Positions 1-8,632 of a stretch of 64,000 bases of DNA are shown one piece after another. The notes beneath the pieces are model-generated. The model worked only from the letters and a program-made list of their open reading frames with translations. It searched no databases and was not told where the DNA came from. Where the stretch lies: assembly GCF_900106015.1 (NCBI RefSeq), contig NZ_LT629797.1:806001-870000 (forward strand), given 5' to 3'. How positions within the stretch are numbered: position 1 is the stretch's first letter; each line of letters begins with the position of its first letter. The position numbers were made by a program, and so were the translations under genes. Source of the stretch: Pseudomonas sihuiensis (GTDB lineage Bacteria > Pseudomonadota > Gammaproteobacteria > Pseudomonadales > Pseudomonadaceae).

Positions 1-1
1 A

Positions 2-1603
2 TTGGGCGGTCTGCGTCTTGGGATGCGCCAATTCTTTATCGGTGATTGGCTTGAGCCTGTTGCCCGACAACGTGACGCTGTAGCAGGCACATCCCGGGTT
101 GCTATTTACGGCGCTGGAACGGCCGGTAATCAGTTGGTCGCGGCTTTGCGTTTGGGGCGTGCGATGCGGGCGGTGGCATTCGTGGACGACGATGCTGGGG
201 TTGCCAATCGCGTCATCGCCGGGCTAAGGGTTTATACACCCAAGCATATCCAGCAGATGATCGACGAGACGGGGGCCGACGAGATTCTTCTTGCGATGCC
301 GTCTATTTCTCGAGCGCGACGGCGCGAGATCCTCGATGCGTTAGAGCCTTATGCATTGCATGTTCGCAGCGTGCCGGGGTTCACTGACCTGGCCAGCGGG
401 CGGGTGAAGGTCGAGGATATTCAGGAAGTCGATATCGCTGACCTTCTCGGGCGTGATGCTGTTCCGCCTCGACAGGATCTGTTCGAGCGCTGCATCAAGA
501 ATCAGGTGGTTCTAGTGACCGGCGCTGGCGGTTCCATCGGCTCGGAGCTATGTCGGCAGATCCTGGCGAGCGGTGCTCGTACGTTGCTGCTTTTCGAGCA
601 CAGTGAATTCAACCTGTACAGCATCCATGGCGAGTTGCAGCAGCGAATCGAGCGGGAGTCGCTGCCGATCAAACTGGTGCCGATTCTCGGGTCCATTCGC
701 AACTTCGAGCGGTTGTTCGACATCCTGCAGACCTGGCACGTCAATACTGTCTACCACGCCGCTGCGTACAAGCACGTACCGATGGTCGAGCATAACGTCG
801 CCGAGGGTGTGCTGAACAACCTGGTGGGTACGCTCAATGCGGCGCAGGCCTCGATCAAGGCCGGGGTGGCCAATTTCGTGCTGATTTCGACCGACAAGGC
901 GGTGCGGCCCACCAACGTGATGGGCAGCACCAAGCGCTTGGCTGAGATGGTGCTGCAGGCATTGAGTCGTGAGCCTGCACCGTTGCTGTTCGGTGATGAG
1001 TGTGGTGTTCATCACGTCAACAAGACCCGTTTCACGATGGTGCGCTTTGGTAATGTTCTGGGTTCTTCTGGATCGGTTATTCCGTTGTTCAGGGAGCAGA
1101 TCAAGCAGGGCGGGCCGGTGACGGTGACGCATCCGAACATCACCCGTTATTTCATGACGATCCCTGAGGCGGCGCAGCTCGTCATTCAGGCCGGTTCGTT
1201 GGGGCAGGGCGGGGATGTGTTTGTGCTGGATATGGGCGAGCCGGTGAAGATCGCTGATCTGGCCGAAAAGATGATTCGTTTGTCTGGTTTGTCTGTGCGT
1301 GATGAGCGCAGTCCGCATGGTGATATCGGTATCGAGTTCACTGGGTTGCGTCCTGGTGAGAAGCTCTACGAGGAGCTGCTGATCGGCGAGGATGTGAAGC
1401 CTACGGAGCATTCGATGATCATGCGTGCGGAAGAGGATATGTTGCCCTGGGACGAGCTCAAGGCTCGCTTGCAGGCGCTGCTGGCTGCAGTCGGTGAGGA
1501 TGACTACGCTCGCGTGCGAGTACTGCTGCGTGAAACCGTGCATGGTTATGTGCCGGAAGGTGAGATCGTTGATTGGATTCATCTCCGAAACCGGGAGCGT
1601 TGA
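2..1603 (+). CDS. wbpM: WbpM/CapD-type nucleotide-sugar 4,6-dehydratase, 5' end outside window
   Basis: Membrane-bound UDP-GlcNAc 4,6-dehydratase family involved in O-antigen and surface glycan precursor synthesis. The window holds the C-terminal 533 residues. The family is usually about 665 residues, so the N-terminal membrane helices lie upstream. Visible parts are a first Rossmann-like motif VAIYGAGTAGNQL, then the catalytic SDR domain with VLVTGAGGSIGSE, and the active-site stretch NVMGSTKRLAE. In that stretch Met replaces the usual SDR Tyr ahead of the Lys, which is characteristic of the WbpM/FlaA1 group. It is followed by comEA, as in P. aeruginosa. The specific sugar product is not determinable from sequence. 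Confidence 0.9.
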   Translation: MGGLRLGMRQFFIGDWLEPVARQRDAVAGTSRVAIYGAGTAGNQLVAALRLGRAMRAVAFVDDDAGVANRVIAGLRVYTPKHIQQMIDETGADEILLAMPSISRARRREILDALEPYALHVRSVPGFTDLASGRVKVEDIQEVDIADLLGRDAVPPRQDLFERCIKNQVVLVTGAGGSIGSELCRQILASGARTLLLFEHSEFNLYSIHGELQQRIERESLPIKLVPILGSIRNFERLFDILQTWHVNTVYHAAAYKHVPMVEHNVAEGVLNNLVGTLNAAQASIKAGVANFVLISTDKAVRPTNVMGSTKRLAEMVLQALSREPAPLLFGDECGVHHVNKTRFTMVRFGNVLGSSGSVIPLFREQIKQGGPVTVTHPNITRYFMTIPEAAQLVIQAGSLGQGGDVFVLDMGEPVKIADLAEKMIRLSGLSVRDERSPHGDIGIEFTGLRPGEKLYEELLIGEDVKPTEHSMIMRAEEDMLPWDELKARLQALLAAVGEDDYARVRVLLRETVHGYVPEGEIVDWIHLRNRER

Positions 1604-1612
1604 GGCGTTGGT

Positions 1613-1640
1613 TTGACAGCTGGAAGATAGCGTCTAGGTT
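1613..1640 (+). promoter_or_regulatory. Putative sigma-70 promoter of comEA
   Basis: TTGACA (1613-1618) is followed after 16 bases by TAGGTT (1635-1640). It lies in the short gap between wbpM and comEA, so comEA probably has its own start. The -10 match is weak. Confidence 0.5.
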
Positions 1641-1697
1641 GATTCTTGTGGGGTTTCAAACCTCACTTGGATCTACTTACGACAAGGAATGCACATC

Positions 1698-2021
1698 ATG
1701 CAAAAACTCCGTCTATCTTCCCTGCTATTTGCTGTTCTCGCTTCCTTCTCTATGGCTGCAACCGCAGCTGAAGCTCCAAAAACCGAAAGCGCCAAACCGG
1801 CTGCCGTGCAGGTGGCGCAGGTTACCGTGGTCAATCTGAATACCGCCGATGCTGCAACACTGCAGCGCGAACTGGCGGGGATTGGTGCGACCAAGGCGCA
1901 GGCGATTGTGGCTTACCGTGAGGAGCACGGTAATTTTGCTTCGGTCGACGAGTTGTTGGAGGTGAAAGGTATTGGCGAGGCGACGCTGGAGAAGAATCGC
2001 GACAAGCTGAGTATTAACTGA
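1698..2021 (+). CDS. comEA: ComEA-like exported helix-hairpin-helix DNA-binding protein
   Basis: Small exported protein (107 residues) with a signal peptide (hydrophobic run, then an Ala-rich cleavage region around ATAAEA). A C-terminal double HhH domain has motifs LAGIGATKAQAI and LLEVKGIGEATLE. ComEA proteins bind incoming DNA in the periplasm during natural transformation; this is family knowledge, not shown here. An in-frame ATG exists at 1689, but AAGGA at 1684-1688 sits 9 bases before 1698, so 1698 is the preferred start. A strong terminator follows. Confidence 0.85.
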   Translation: MQKLRLSSLLFAVLASFSMAATAAEAPKTESAKPAAVQVAQVTVVNLNTADAATLQRELAGIGATKAQAIVAYREEHGNFASVDELLEVKGIGEATLEKNRDKLSIN

Positions 2022-2043
2022 CGCCTGGCGGCGTTGTTGTCTG

Positions 2044-2075
2044 GGCCGGTCTTTTGACCGGCCTTTTTCGTTTTT
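2044..2075 (+). terminator. Intrinsic terminator after comEA
   Basis: Eight-base-pair stem GGCCGGTC (2044-2051) and GACCGGCC (2056-2063) with a TTTT loop, followed by two T runs. Confidence 0.9.
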
Positions 2076-2126
2076 GCAGGGCGGTGGTTTTGTGTGAGGG
2101 GATTGGTTATCGGGGAATGGCCGCTA

Positions 2127-2150
2127 TTCGCCGCGGGGCGCGGCTCCTAC
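2127..2150. repeat. REP-like palindromic unit
   Basis: TTCGCCGCGGGGCGCGGC followed by TCCTAC, the same short palindromic family seen at 2715-2887, 6421-6621 and 18630-18704. It is single here. Confidence 0.7.
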
Positions 2151-2175
2151 AGGTGCGGTGGTCTCCTTTAGGGAG

Positions 2176-2545
2176 ATGAATAACCTGGGACATGATCCCT
2201 GGTGAGAGTTCGCAGGCAATAAAAACCAGCACTAGGCTGGGTTCTTGAATCTGGCTCCGCGACCTGGACTCGACAGCGCAGCTGAACGCGCTTCAGCGCG
2301 GCCCCGAAGGGGTGAGCGAAGCGAATAACCTGGGACGCAGTCCCTGGTGAGAGTCCGCAGACAATAAAAAACCCAGCACTAGGCTGGGTTCTTGAATTTG
2401 GCTCCGCGACCTGGACTCGACAGCACAGCTGAACGCGCTTTAGCGCGACCCCGAAGGGGTGAGCGAAGCGAATAACCTGGGACGCAGTCCCTGGTGAGAG
2501 TCCGCAGGCAATAAAAAACCCAGCGCTAGGCTGGGTTTTTGAATT
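2176..2545 (-). repeat. 147-bp tandem array made of tRNA-Asn tail, hairpins and terminator
   Basis: Two full 147-bp units (2252-2398 and 2399-2545) and a partial third (about 2176-2251) lie directly downstream of tRNA-Asn on the minus strand. Each full unit begins with the last 22 bases of the tRNA gene (copies at 2252, 2399 and the real gene at 2546). It then carries hairpins CGCGCTTTAGCGCG, ACCCCGAAGGGGT, a CCTGGGAC/GTCCCTGG stem, and a copy of the terminator stem AACCCAGC/GCTGGGTT. No protein-coding gene is apparent in 2076-2545. Confidence 0.9.
2513..2540 (-). terminator. Intrinsic terminator after tRNA-Asn
   Basis: Stem AACCCAGC (2517-2524) and GCTGGGTT (2530-2537) with a GCTAG loop and A/T runs on both sides. 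On the minus strand it lies six bases beyond the tRNA 3' end. Related copies recur in the array at about 2370 and 2225. Confidence 0.85.
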
Positions 2546-2621
2546 TGGCTCCGCGACCTGGACTCGAACCAGGGACCCAATGATTAACAGTCATTTGCTC
2601 TACCGACTGAGCTATCGCGGA
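2546..2621 (-). tRNA. tRNA-Asn (anticodon GTT)
   Basis: 76-nt gene on the minus strand starting TCCGCGATAGCTCAG. Anticodon loop CTGTTAA gives GTT. T-arm is GGTTCGAGTCC and CCA is encoded. The acceptor stem TCCGCGA/TCGCGGA pairs fully. Its last 22 bases are duplicated twice downstream. Confidence 0.98.
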
Positions 2622-2633
2622 ACAACGGCGCGT

Positions 2634-2661
2634 ATGTTACTGATTAAAAAAGAGAAGTCAA
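2634..2661 (-). promoter_or_regulatory. Promoter of tRNA-Asn
   Basis: On the minus strand TTGACT (2661-2656) is followed after 16 bases by TAACAT (2639-2634) and a GC-rich discriminator. This arrangement is typical of stable-RNA promoters under stringent control. Confidence 0.75.
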
Positions 2662-2714
2662 CACTTTGCCGCGATATCTAGGTGGTTAGAATTCGGGTGT
2701 TCAGCGAGGGTGTC

Positions 2715-2887
2715 GTGGGAGGGGCTTTGGCCGCGATGGCTGCCATTCCTGCCCGGATCGCGGCGGGGCGCCGCTCCTACAGGGTGGTGCGGTGCCTGCG
2801 GGGGCTGTGTAGGAGTCCCGCCCCGGGGCGAAGTTTTTGCTTTTGCGGTGCTCTACCGAACGATTCGCGGCGGGGCGCCGCTCCTAC
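2715..2887. repeat. Cluster of REP/BIME-like palindromes
   Basis: GTGGGAGGGGCTTTGGCCGC (from 2715) is opposed by a unit ending GCCGCTCCTAC at 2780. A second inverted pair runs from GTAGGAG at 2809 to CTCCTAC at 2887. These fill most of the gap between tRNA-Asn and tyrB. No gene is supported in 2662-2949. Confidence 0.75.
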
Positions 2888-2904
2888 AGTCATTTGATGC
2901 ATAC

Positions 2905-2934
2905 AAAAACGCCGGCTTATAGGCCGGCGTTTTT
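2905..2934 (-). terminator. Terminator of the aminotransferase gene
   Basis: Stem ACGCCGGC (2909-2916) and GCCGGCGT (2923-2930), with A run before and T run after, so it could act in both directions. It is placed just beyond the minus-strand aminotransferase stop. Confidence 0.85.
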
Positions 2935-2949
2935 GTTTATCACTAGGGC

Positions 2950-4146
2950 TTATAGCACGGCGTGGATCGCGCGGGTGACGCTATCCAGGTTGCCGTTGTT
3001 CAGCGCGGCGACGCAGATGCGGCCGGTGCCGACGGCGTAGATGCCGAACTCTTCCTTGAGGCGTTCCACTTGCTCCACGGTAAGGCCGGAGTAGGAGAAC
3101 ATGCCGCGCTGCTCGGCGACGAAGCCGAAGTCGCGCTTGGCGCCCAGGGCCGCCAGCTGTTCGACCATGGCCAGGCGCATGCTGCGGATGCGGTCGCGCA
3201 TTTCGCCCAGCTCGGCTTCCCACATGGCGCGCAGCTCGGGGCTGTTGAGCACGCTGGCGACCACGGTGGCGCCGTGGGTCGGCGGGTTGGAGTAGTTGGT
3301 GCGGATCACGCGCTTGAGCTGCGAGAGCACGCGAGTGGACTCTTCGCGGCTGCTGGTGACCAGCGACAGAGCGCCCACGCGTTCGCCATACAACGAGAAC
3401 GACTTGGAGAAGGAGCTGGAGACGAAGAACTCCAGGCCCGACTCGGCGAACAGGCGCACGGCCTCGGCGTCCTGGTCGATGCCGTCACCGAAGCCCTGGT
3501 AAGCGATGTCGAGGAAGGGTACGTGCTCGCGCTCGCGCAGGACTTCCAGCACGGCTTTCCAGTCTTCCAGCTGCAGGTCGACGCCGGTAGGGTTGTGGCA
3601 GCAGGCGTGCAGCACGACGATGGAGCGGGCCGGCAGGTTGCGCAGGTCTTCGAGCATGCCTCCACGGTTCACGCCATTGCTGAACGGATCGTAGTAGCGG
3701 TAGTTGTGCACCGGGAAGCCGGCGGATTCGAACAGTGCGCGGTGGTTTTCCCAGCTCGGGTCGCTGATGGCCACGGTGGCGTCCGGCAGCAGGCGCTTGA
3801 GGAAGTCGGCACCGATCTTCAGCGCGCCGGTACCGCCCAGGGCCTGGGTGGTAATCACGCGGCCGGCTTCGATCAGGGTTGTGCCCTTGCCGAACAGCAG
3901 CTCCTGCACGGCCTTGTCATAGGCGGCGATGCCTTCGATCGGCAGGTAGCCACGCGGGGCGTGAGCCTCGATACGAGCCTTTTCGGCTTCTGCGACGGCG
4001 CGCAGCAGCGGAATTCGCCCCTCCTCGTTGTAGTAGACGCCCACGCCAAGGTTGACCTTGGTGGTGCGGGTGTCCGCGTTGAATGCTTCGTTGAGGCCCA
4101 GGATGGGATCGCGCGGAGCCATTTCGACGGCAGAGAAGAGACTCAT
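2950..4146 (-). CDS. tyrB: Aromatic amino acid / aspartate aminotransferase
   Basis: Class I PLP-dependent aminotransferase of 398 residues, expected to interconvert aromatic amino acids (and aspartate) with their 2-oxo acids. The PLP-binding Lys is at about residue 248 in SSSFSKSFSLYGERVG. VGVYYNEEGRIPLL near the N terminus and CHNPTGVD in the middle are family signatures. The open frame extends 17 codons upstream, but homologues begin MSLFSAVEMAPRDPI, so 4146 is chosen. tyrB next to uvrB matches P. aeruginosa. AspC-type specificity cannot be excluded. Confidence 0.88.
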   Translation of the reverse strand: MSLFSAVEMAPRDPILGLNEAFNADTRTTKVNLGVGVYYNEEGRIPLLRAVAEAEKARIEAHAPRGYLPIEGIAAYDKAVQELLFGKGTTLIEAGRVITTQALGGTGALKIGADFLKRLLPDATVAISDPSWENHRALFESAGFPVHNYRYYDPFSNGVNRGGMLEDLRNLPARSIVVLHACCHNPTGVDLQLEDWKAVLEVLREREHVPFLDIAYQGFGDGIDQDAEAVRLFAESGLEFFVSSSFSKSFSLYGERVGALSLVTSSREESTRVLSQLKRVIRTNYSNPPTHGATVVASVLNSPELRAMWEAELGEMRDRIRSMRLAMVEQLAALGAKRDFGFVAEQRGMFSYSGLTVEQVERLKEEFGIYAVGTGRICVAALNNGNLDSVTRAIHAVL

Positions 4147-4391
4147 GATGGGTGCGGCAACTCGAGTGAGGGGTGGGTGGCCAGGCGTCCCCGACAAAAG
4201 CGCTAGGGGGCGCGTAAACGGGGCGTTAGTATAACGACCCTGAATCCAGGGGGCGACAGCGCAAAGCCCTGAATTAAGGCCTTTTGCCAGGTAATTCGAC
4301 TCTACCTGGAACTATCGCCGAATCGCCCTGCAATTCATGGCTTTGAACGCAGTCCGAAAGGATGCGTCACAGCCATTTGTCGAGGTACTGC

Positions 4392-6407
4392 ATGTCCGAG
4401 TTTCAGTTGGTGACCCGCTTCAAACCTGCCGGCGATCAGCCTGAGGCGATCCGGCAGATGGTCGAGGGGCTGGAGGCCGGTCTTTCGCACCAGACCCTGC
4501 TGGGTGTGACCGGCTCGGGCAAGACCTTCTCCATCGCCAACGTGATTGCCCAGGTGCAGCGCCCGACCCTGGTCCTGGCGCCGAACAAGACCCTGGCGGC
4601 GCAACTCTACGGCGAGTTCAAGGCGTTCTTCCCGAACAACGCGGTGGAGTATTTCGTCTCCTACTACGACTACTACCAGCCGGAAGCCTATGTACCGTCG
4701 TCGGACACCTTCATCGAGAAGGATGCCTCGATCAACGACCATATCGAGCAGATGCGCCTGTCGGCGACCAAGGCGCTTATCGAGCGCAAGGACGTCATCG
4801 TGGTCTGCACCGTGTCCTCTATTTACGGCTTGGGCAGCCCCGAGGAGTACCTGAAAATGGTGCTGCACCTCGACAGGGGCGACAAGATGGATCAGCGCGC
4901 GCTGCTGCGCCGCTTGGCCGAGCTGCAGTACACGCGCAACGACATGGACTTCGCCCGCGCCACTTTCCGCGTGCGCGGCGACGTGATCGACGTCTTTCCG
5001 GCGGAATCGGATCTCGAAGCCATTCGCGTCGAGCTGTTCGATGACGAAGTGGAGAGCATCAGTGCCTTCGACCCGCTGACCGGTGAGGTGATCCAGAAGC
5101 TGCCGCGCTTCACCTTCTATCCCAAGAGCCACTACGTCACCCCGCGTGAAACCTTGCTGGAGGCGGTTGAGCAGATCAAGGTCGAGCTGCAGCAGCGTCT
5201 GGAGTACCTGCGTGGGGCGAACAAGCTGGTGGAGGCGCAGCGCCTGGAGCAGCGCACGCGCTTCGATCTGGAGATGATCCTCGAGCTGGGCTACTGCAAC
5301 GGCATCGAGAACTACTCGCGCTACCTGTCGGGCCGCCCGTCCGGCGCGCCGCCCCCTACTCTCTATGACTACCTGCCGGATGAAGCGCTGCTGGTGATCG
5401 ACGAGTCCCACGTTTCGGTGCCGCAGGTCGGCGCCATGTACAAGGGCGACCGCTCGCGCAAGGAAACCCTGGTGGAATACGGCTTCCGCCTGCCTTCTGC
5501 GCTGGATAACCGACCGATGCGTTTCGAGGAGTGGGAGGCGGCCAGCCCGCAGACCATTTTCGTTTCCGCTACACCTGGGCCTTACGAGGGCGAGCATGCC
5601 GGGCGCGTGGTGGAGCAGTTGGTACGACCGACCGGCCTGGTCGACCCGCAGATCGAGGTGCGTCCGGCGCGCACTCAGGTCGATGATCTGCTCTCGGAGA
5701 TCCGTTTGCGTGTGGCAGCGGGTGACCGCGTGTTGGTTACCACCCTGACCAAGCGTATGGCCGAGGATTTGACCGACTACCTGGGCGACCATGACGTCAA
5801 GGTGCGTTACCTGCACTCGGACATCGATACCGTCGAGCGGGTGGAGATCATTCGCGACCTGCGCCTGGGCGCCTTCGACGTGCTGGTGGGGATCAACCTG
5901 CTGCGTGAAGGCCTGGATATGCCCGAGGTGTCGCTGGTGGCGATTCTCGATGCGGACAAGGAAGGCTTCCTGCGTAGCGAGCGCTCGCTGATCCAGACCA
6001 TCGGCCGTGCCGCGCGTAACCTCAACGGCCGAGCGATTCTGTACGCCGACAACATGACCGGCTCGATGCAGCGCGCCATTGGCGAGACCGAGCGGCGCCG
6101 CGCCAAGCAGATCGCCTTCAACGAGGCCAATGGCATCGTGCCCAAGGGCGTACAGAAGGACGTCAAGGACATCCTCGAAGGCGCCGTGGTGCCAGGGGCG
6201 CGCAGCAGCAAGCGCAAGGGCATGGCCAAGGCGGCGGAGGAGAGTGCGCGTTACGAGAACGAACTGCGCTCGCCGAGCGAGATCACCAAGCGTATCCGTC
6301 AGCTGGAAGAGAAGATGTACGCCCTGGCGCGTGATCTGGAATTCGAGGCCGCCGCGCAGTTGCGTGATGAGATTCAGAAGCTGCGGGATCGGTTGTTGCA
6401 GGTGTGA
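4392..6407 (+). CDS. uvrB: UvrABC excinuclease subunit B
   Basis: Damage-verification helicase subunit of nucleotide excision repair; receives damaged DNA from UvrA and recruits UvrC. 671 residues, normal length. Visible: Walker [11 protein letters not shown] at about 38-47, beta-hairpin region [22 protein letters not shown] box in [11 protein letters not shown], helicase motif VI region TIGRAARN, and a C-terminal UVR domain ([20 protein letters not shown]). The start at 4392 has GAGG at 4382-4385. An in-frame ATG at 4362 would add ten residues without family support. Confidence 0.97.
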   Translation: MSEFQLVTRFKPAGDQPEAIRQMVEGLEAGLSHQTLLGVTGSGKTFSIANVIAQVQRPTLVLAPNKTLAAQLYGEFKAFFPNNAVEYFVSYYDYYQPEAYVPSSDTFIEKDASINDHIEQMRLSATKALIERKDVIVVCTVSSIYGLGSPEEYLKMVLHLDRGDKMDQRALLRRLAELQYTRNDMDFARATFRVRGDVIDVFPAESDLEAIRVELFDDEVESISAFDPLTGEVIQKLPRFTFYPKSHYVTPRETLLEAVEQIKVELQQRLEYLRGANKLVEAQRLEQRTRFDLEMILELGYCNGIENYSRYLSGRPSGAPPPTLYDYLPDEALLVIDESHVSVPQVGAMYKGDRSRKETLVEYGFRLPSALDNRPMRFEEWEAASPQTIFVSATPGPYEGEHAGRVVEQLVRPTGLVDPQIEVRPARTQVDDLLSEIRLRVAAGDRVLVTTLTKRMAEDLTDYLGDHDVKVRYLHSDIDTVERVEIIRDLRLGAFDVLVGINLLREGLDMPEVSLVAILDADKEGFLRSERSLIQTIGRAARNLNGRAILYADNMTGSMQRAIGETERRRAKQIAFNEANGIVPKGVQKDVKDILEGAVVPGARSSKRKGMAKAAEESARYENELRSPSEITKRIRQLEEKMYALARDLEFEAAAQLRDEIQKLRDRLLQV

Positions 6408-6420
6408 TGTGTCAGTGAGT

Positions 6421-6621
6421 GTGGGAGGCGCTTTCGACTCTGGCATCCTGCTTCGTTCTAACTCCTGCATCCATGCAGTCGTAGCGGCGCTGGTCGCGGC
6501 TGAAGCCCCTCCCACGGGTCTGGCGGTGCCTGCGGAATCTGTGTAGGAGCCCCGCCCCGGGGCGAAGCTGTTGGCTTTGCGGTGCTTTGGCGAACGATTC
6601 GCGGCGGGGCGCCGCTCCTAC
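6421..6621. repeat. REP/BIME-like palindrome cluster between uvrB and the efflux genes
   Basis: GTGGGAGGCGCTTTC (6421) pairs with AAGCCCCTCCCAC ending at 6514. A second inverted pair runs from GTAGGAGC (6543) to GCTCCTAC (6621), the same family as at 2809-2887. It fills the gap between the convergent uvrB and transporter genes. Confidence 0.75.
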
Positions 6622-6640
6622 GGATCGGGCGGTGTTGGCG

Positions 6641-8632
6641 TTAATGCGCGGCGCCACCGCCTGCCATGTTCTGCGGTAATTTCCGTGTCAACAGGATCGC
6701 CAGCATGCTCACACCCAAGGCGATGCCGATGAAATGGAAGGCATCGTTGTAGGCCATGATGATCGCCTGTTCATGGACGATCTGGCTGAGCTTGGCCAGT
6801 GCCGCCTGTTCGCTACCCAGGGTTTGCGTCAGCAGATGCAGGCGCTCCTCCACCTGTGGGTTGGTCGGCACGATGGATTCGCGCAGGTAGTCGAAATAGA
6901 CCTTGGCGCGGGCATCCAGCAGGGTGGCGAGCAGGGCGATGCCGATGGCGCCGCCGAGGTTGCGCAGGATGTTGAACAGGCTGGAGGCCGAGCCGGCATC
7001 CTGCGGCAGGATGTAGGCGGTGGCGATCAGCGACACGGTGACCATCACCAGCGGCTGGCCCAGCGCGCGGACGATCTGGATGTGCTGGAACTGCTCTCCG
7101 GCGAAGTCCAGGTTGAGCACGCCGGAGAAGAAGCTCGCCGCGCCGAACAGGGCAAAGCCCAGGGCGCACAGCCATTTCGGCGAAATGACCTTCATCAGCT
7201 TGGGCACCAGCGGAATCAGGAACAGCTGCGGCACGCCCATCCACATGATCACTTCGCCGATCTGCATGGCGTTGTAGCCCTGGATCTGCGCCAGGTACAG
7301 CGGCAGCACGATGGATTCGCGCAGGTAGTCGAAATAGACCTTGGCGCGGGCGTCGAGCAGGGTGGCGAGCAGGGCGATGCCGATAGCGCCGCCCAGGTTG
7401 CGCAGGATGTTGAACAGGCTCGAGGCCGAGCCGGCATCCTGCGGCAGGATGTAGGCCGTTGCGATCAGCGAGACGGTGACCATCACCAAGGGCTGGCCCA
7501 GCGCGCGGATGATCTGGATATGCTGGAACTGCGGGCCTGCGAAGTCCGGGTTGAGCACGCCGGAGAAGAAACTCGCCGCGCCGAACAGGGCGAAACCCAG
7601 GGCGCACAGCCATTTCGGCGAGATGACCTTCATCAGCTTGGGCACCAGCGGAATCAGGAACAGCTGAGGCACGCCCATCCACATGATCACTTCGCCGATC
7701 TGCATGGCGTTGTAGCCCTGGATCTGCGCCAGGTAAAGCGGCAGCACGTAGATCGAACCATACAGGCCGACACCGAGGCCCAGGCTGGAAATACTGGCCA
7801 GGCCGAAATTGCGCTCGCGCAGTACGCCGAGGTTGATCAGCGGGTTGGGCCGCGACAGCTGCAGGATCACGAACAGGATCAGGCTGACCAGTGCCACGCT
7901 GCCAAGGCCGACGATCAGTTGCGACTCCAGCCAGTCCTTGCGATGGCCTTCCTCGAGAAATACCTGCAGGCAGCCCAGGCCGAGGCCGAGGGTGACGATG
8001 CCGGCGTAGTCAGTGGTCTTCAGCAGCTCCCAGTGCGGTGCCTTCTTCTCCAGGCCATAAAGCAGCCCGGCGATCATGATCAGGCCAGGTGGCACGTTGA
8101 TGTAGAAGATGTATTCCCAGCCCCAGTTCTCCGTCAGCCAGCCGCCCAGCGTCGGGCCGATGGAGGGGGCGAAGGTGGCGGTGATGGCGAACAGCGCCAT
8201 GCCCTTGGCGCGGTGGTGCTCGGGTAGCTTGATCAGCGTCATGGTGAACGCCAGCGGGATCAGCGCGCCGCCAGTGAAACCCTGCAAAGCACGGAACACG
8301 ATCATGCTTTCCAGGCTCCAGGCCAGGGAGCACAGCAGCGAGGCGATCAGAAAGCCCACCGACACCCATACCGCCAGGCGCCGCGCCGAGAGCAACTGCA
8401 CCAGCCAGGCCGTCAGCGGGATCATGATGATCTCCGCCACCAGGTAGGAGGTGGAGATCCATGAGCCTTCCTCCAGGGTGGCGGACAGCGCGCCCTGGAT
8501 GTCCTTGAGCGAGGAGTTGGTGATCTGGATGTCCAGCACCGCCATGAAGGCGCCGAGCATCGCGCTCATCACGGCGATCCAGTCGCGGCGGCTGGGCTCC
8601 GCCGTTGGGCGGATCAGCGCATCACCCGCCAT
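6641..8632 (-). CDS. DHA2-family MFS multidrug efflux permease with internal 146-residue duplication
   Basis: EmrB/QacA-type proton-driven drug exporter that pairs with the adjacent EmrA-like adaptor. The N-terminal half is ordinary (WIAVMSAMLGAFMAVLDIQ, motif C-like GPTLGGWLTENWGWEYIF). The protein is 663 residues, against roughly 510-520 for the family. The excess is a tandem repeat: residues about 297-442 and 443-588 are the same segment with only three replacements (P/L, P/E, I/V). Each copy carries about four predicted membrane helices, so about 18 helices are expected instead of 14. The DNA copies (7306-7743 and 6868-7305) differ at about 23 of 438 positions, mostly silent. The start overlaps the end of the adaptor gene by 11 bases. 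Confidence 0.9.
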   Translation of the reverse strand: MAGDALIRPTAEPSRRDWIAVMSAMLGAFMAVLDIQITNSSLKDIQGALSATLEEGSWISTSYLVAEIIMIPLTAWLVQLLSARRLAVWVSVGFLIASLLCSLAWSLESMIVFRALQGFTGGALIPLAFTMTLIKLPEHHRAKGMALFAITATFAPSIGPTLGGWLTENWGWEYIFYINVPPGLIMIAGLLYGLEKKAPHWELLKTTDYAGIVTLGLGLGCLQVFLEEGHRKDWLESQLIVGLGSVALVSLILFVILQLSRPNPLINLGVLRERNFGLASISSLGLGVGLYGSIYVLPLYLAQIQGYNAMQIGEVIMWMGVPQLFLIPLVPKLMKVISPKWLCALGFALFGAASFFSGVLNPDFAGPQFQHIQIIRALGQPLVMVTVSLIATAYILPQDAGSASSLFNILRNLGGAIGIALLATLLDARAKVYFDYLRESIVLPLYLAQIQGYNAMQIGEVIMWMGVPQLFLIPLVPKLMKVISPKWLCALGFALFGAASFFSGVLNLDFAGEQFQHIQIVRALGQPLVMVTVSLIATAYILPQDAGSASSLFNILRNLGGAIGIALLATLLDARAKVYFDYLRESIVPTNPQVEERLHLLTQTLGSEQAALAKLSQIVHEQAIIMAYNDAFHFIGIALGVSMLAILLTRKLPQNMAGGGAAH

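Noticed and set aside
2176-2545. Prophage or genomic-island attachment sites at tRNA-Asn
   Set aside because: tRNA-tail copies are only 147 bp apart and no integrase or cargo lies between them. Kept as a repeat array; a past integration origin is only a hypothesis.
6734-8227. 497-codon plus-strand frame opposite the efflux permease
   Set aside because: It also shows the internal repeat, but only because it mirrors the duplicated permease DNA; codon use and product composition look like an antisense shadow.
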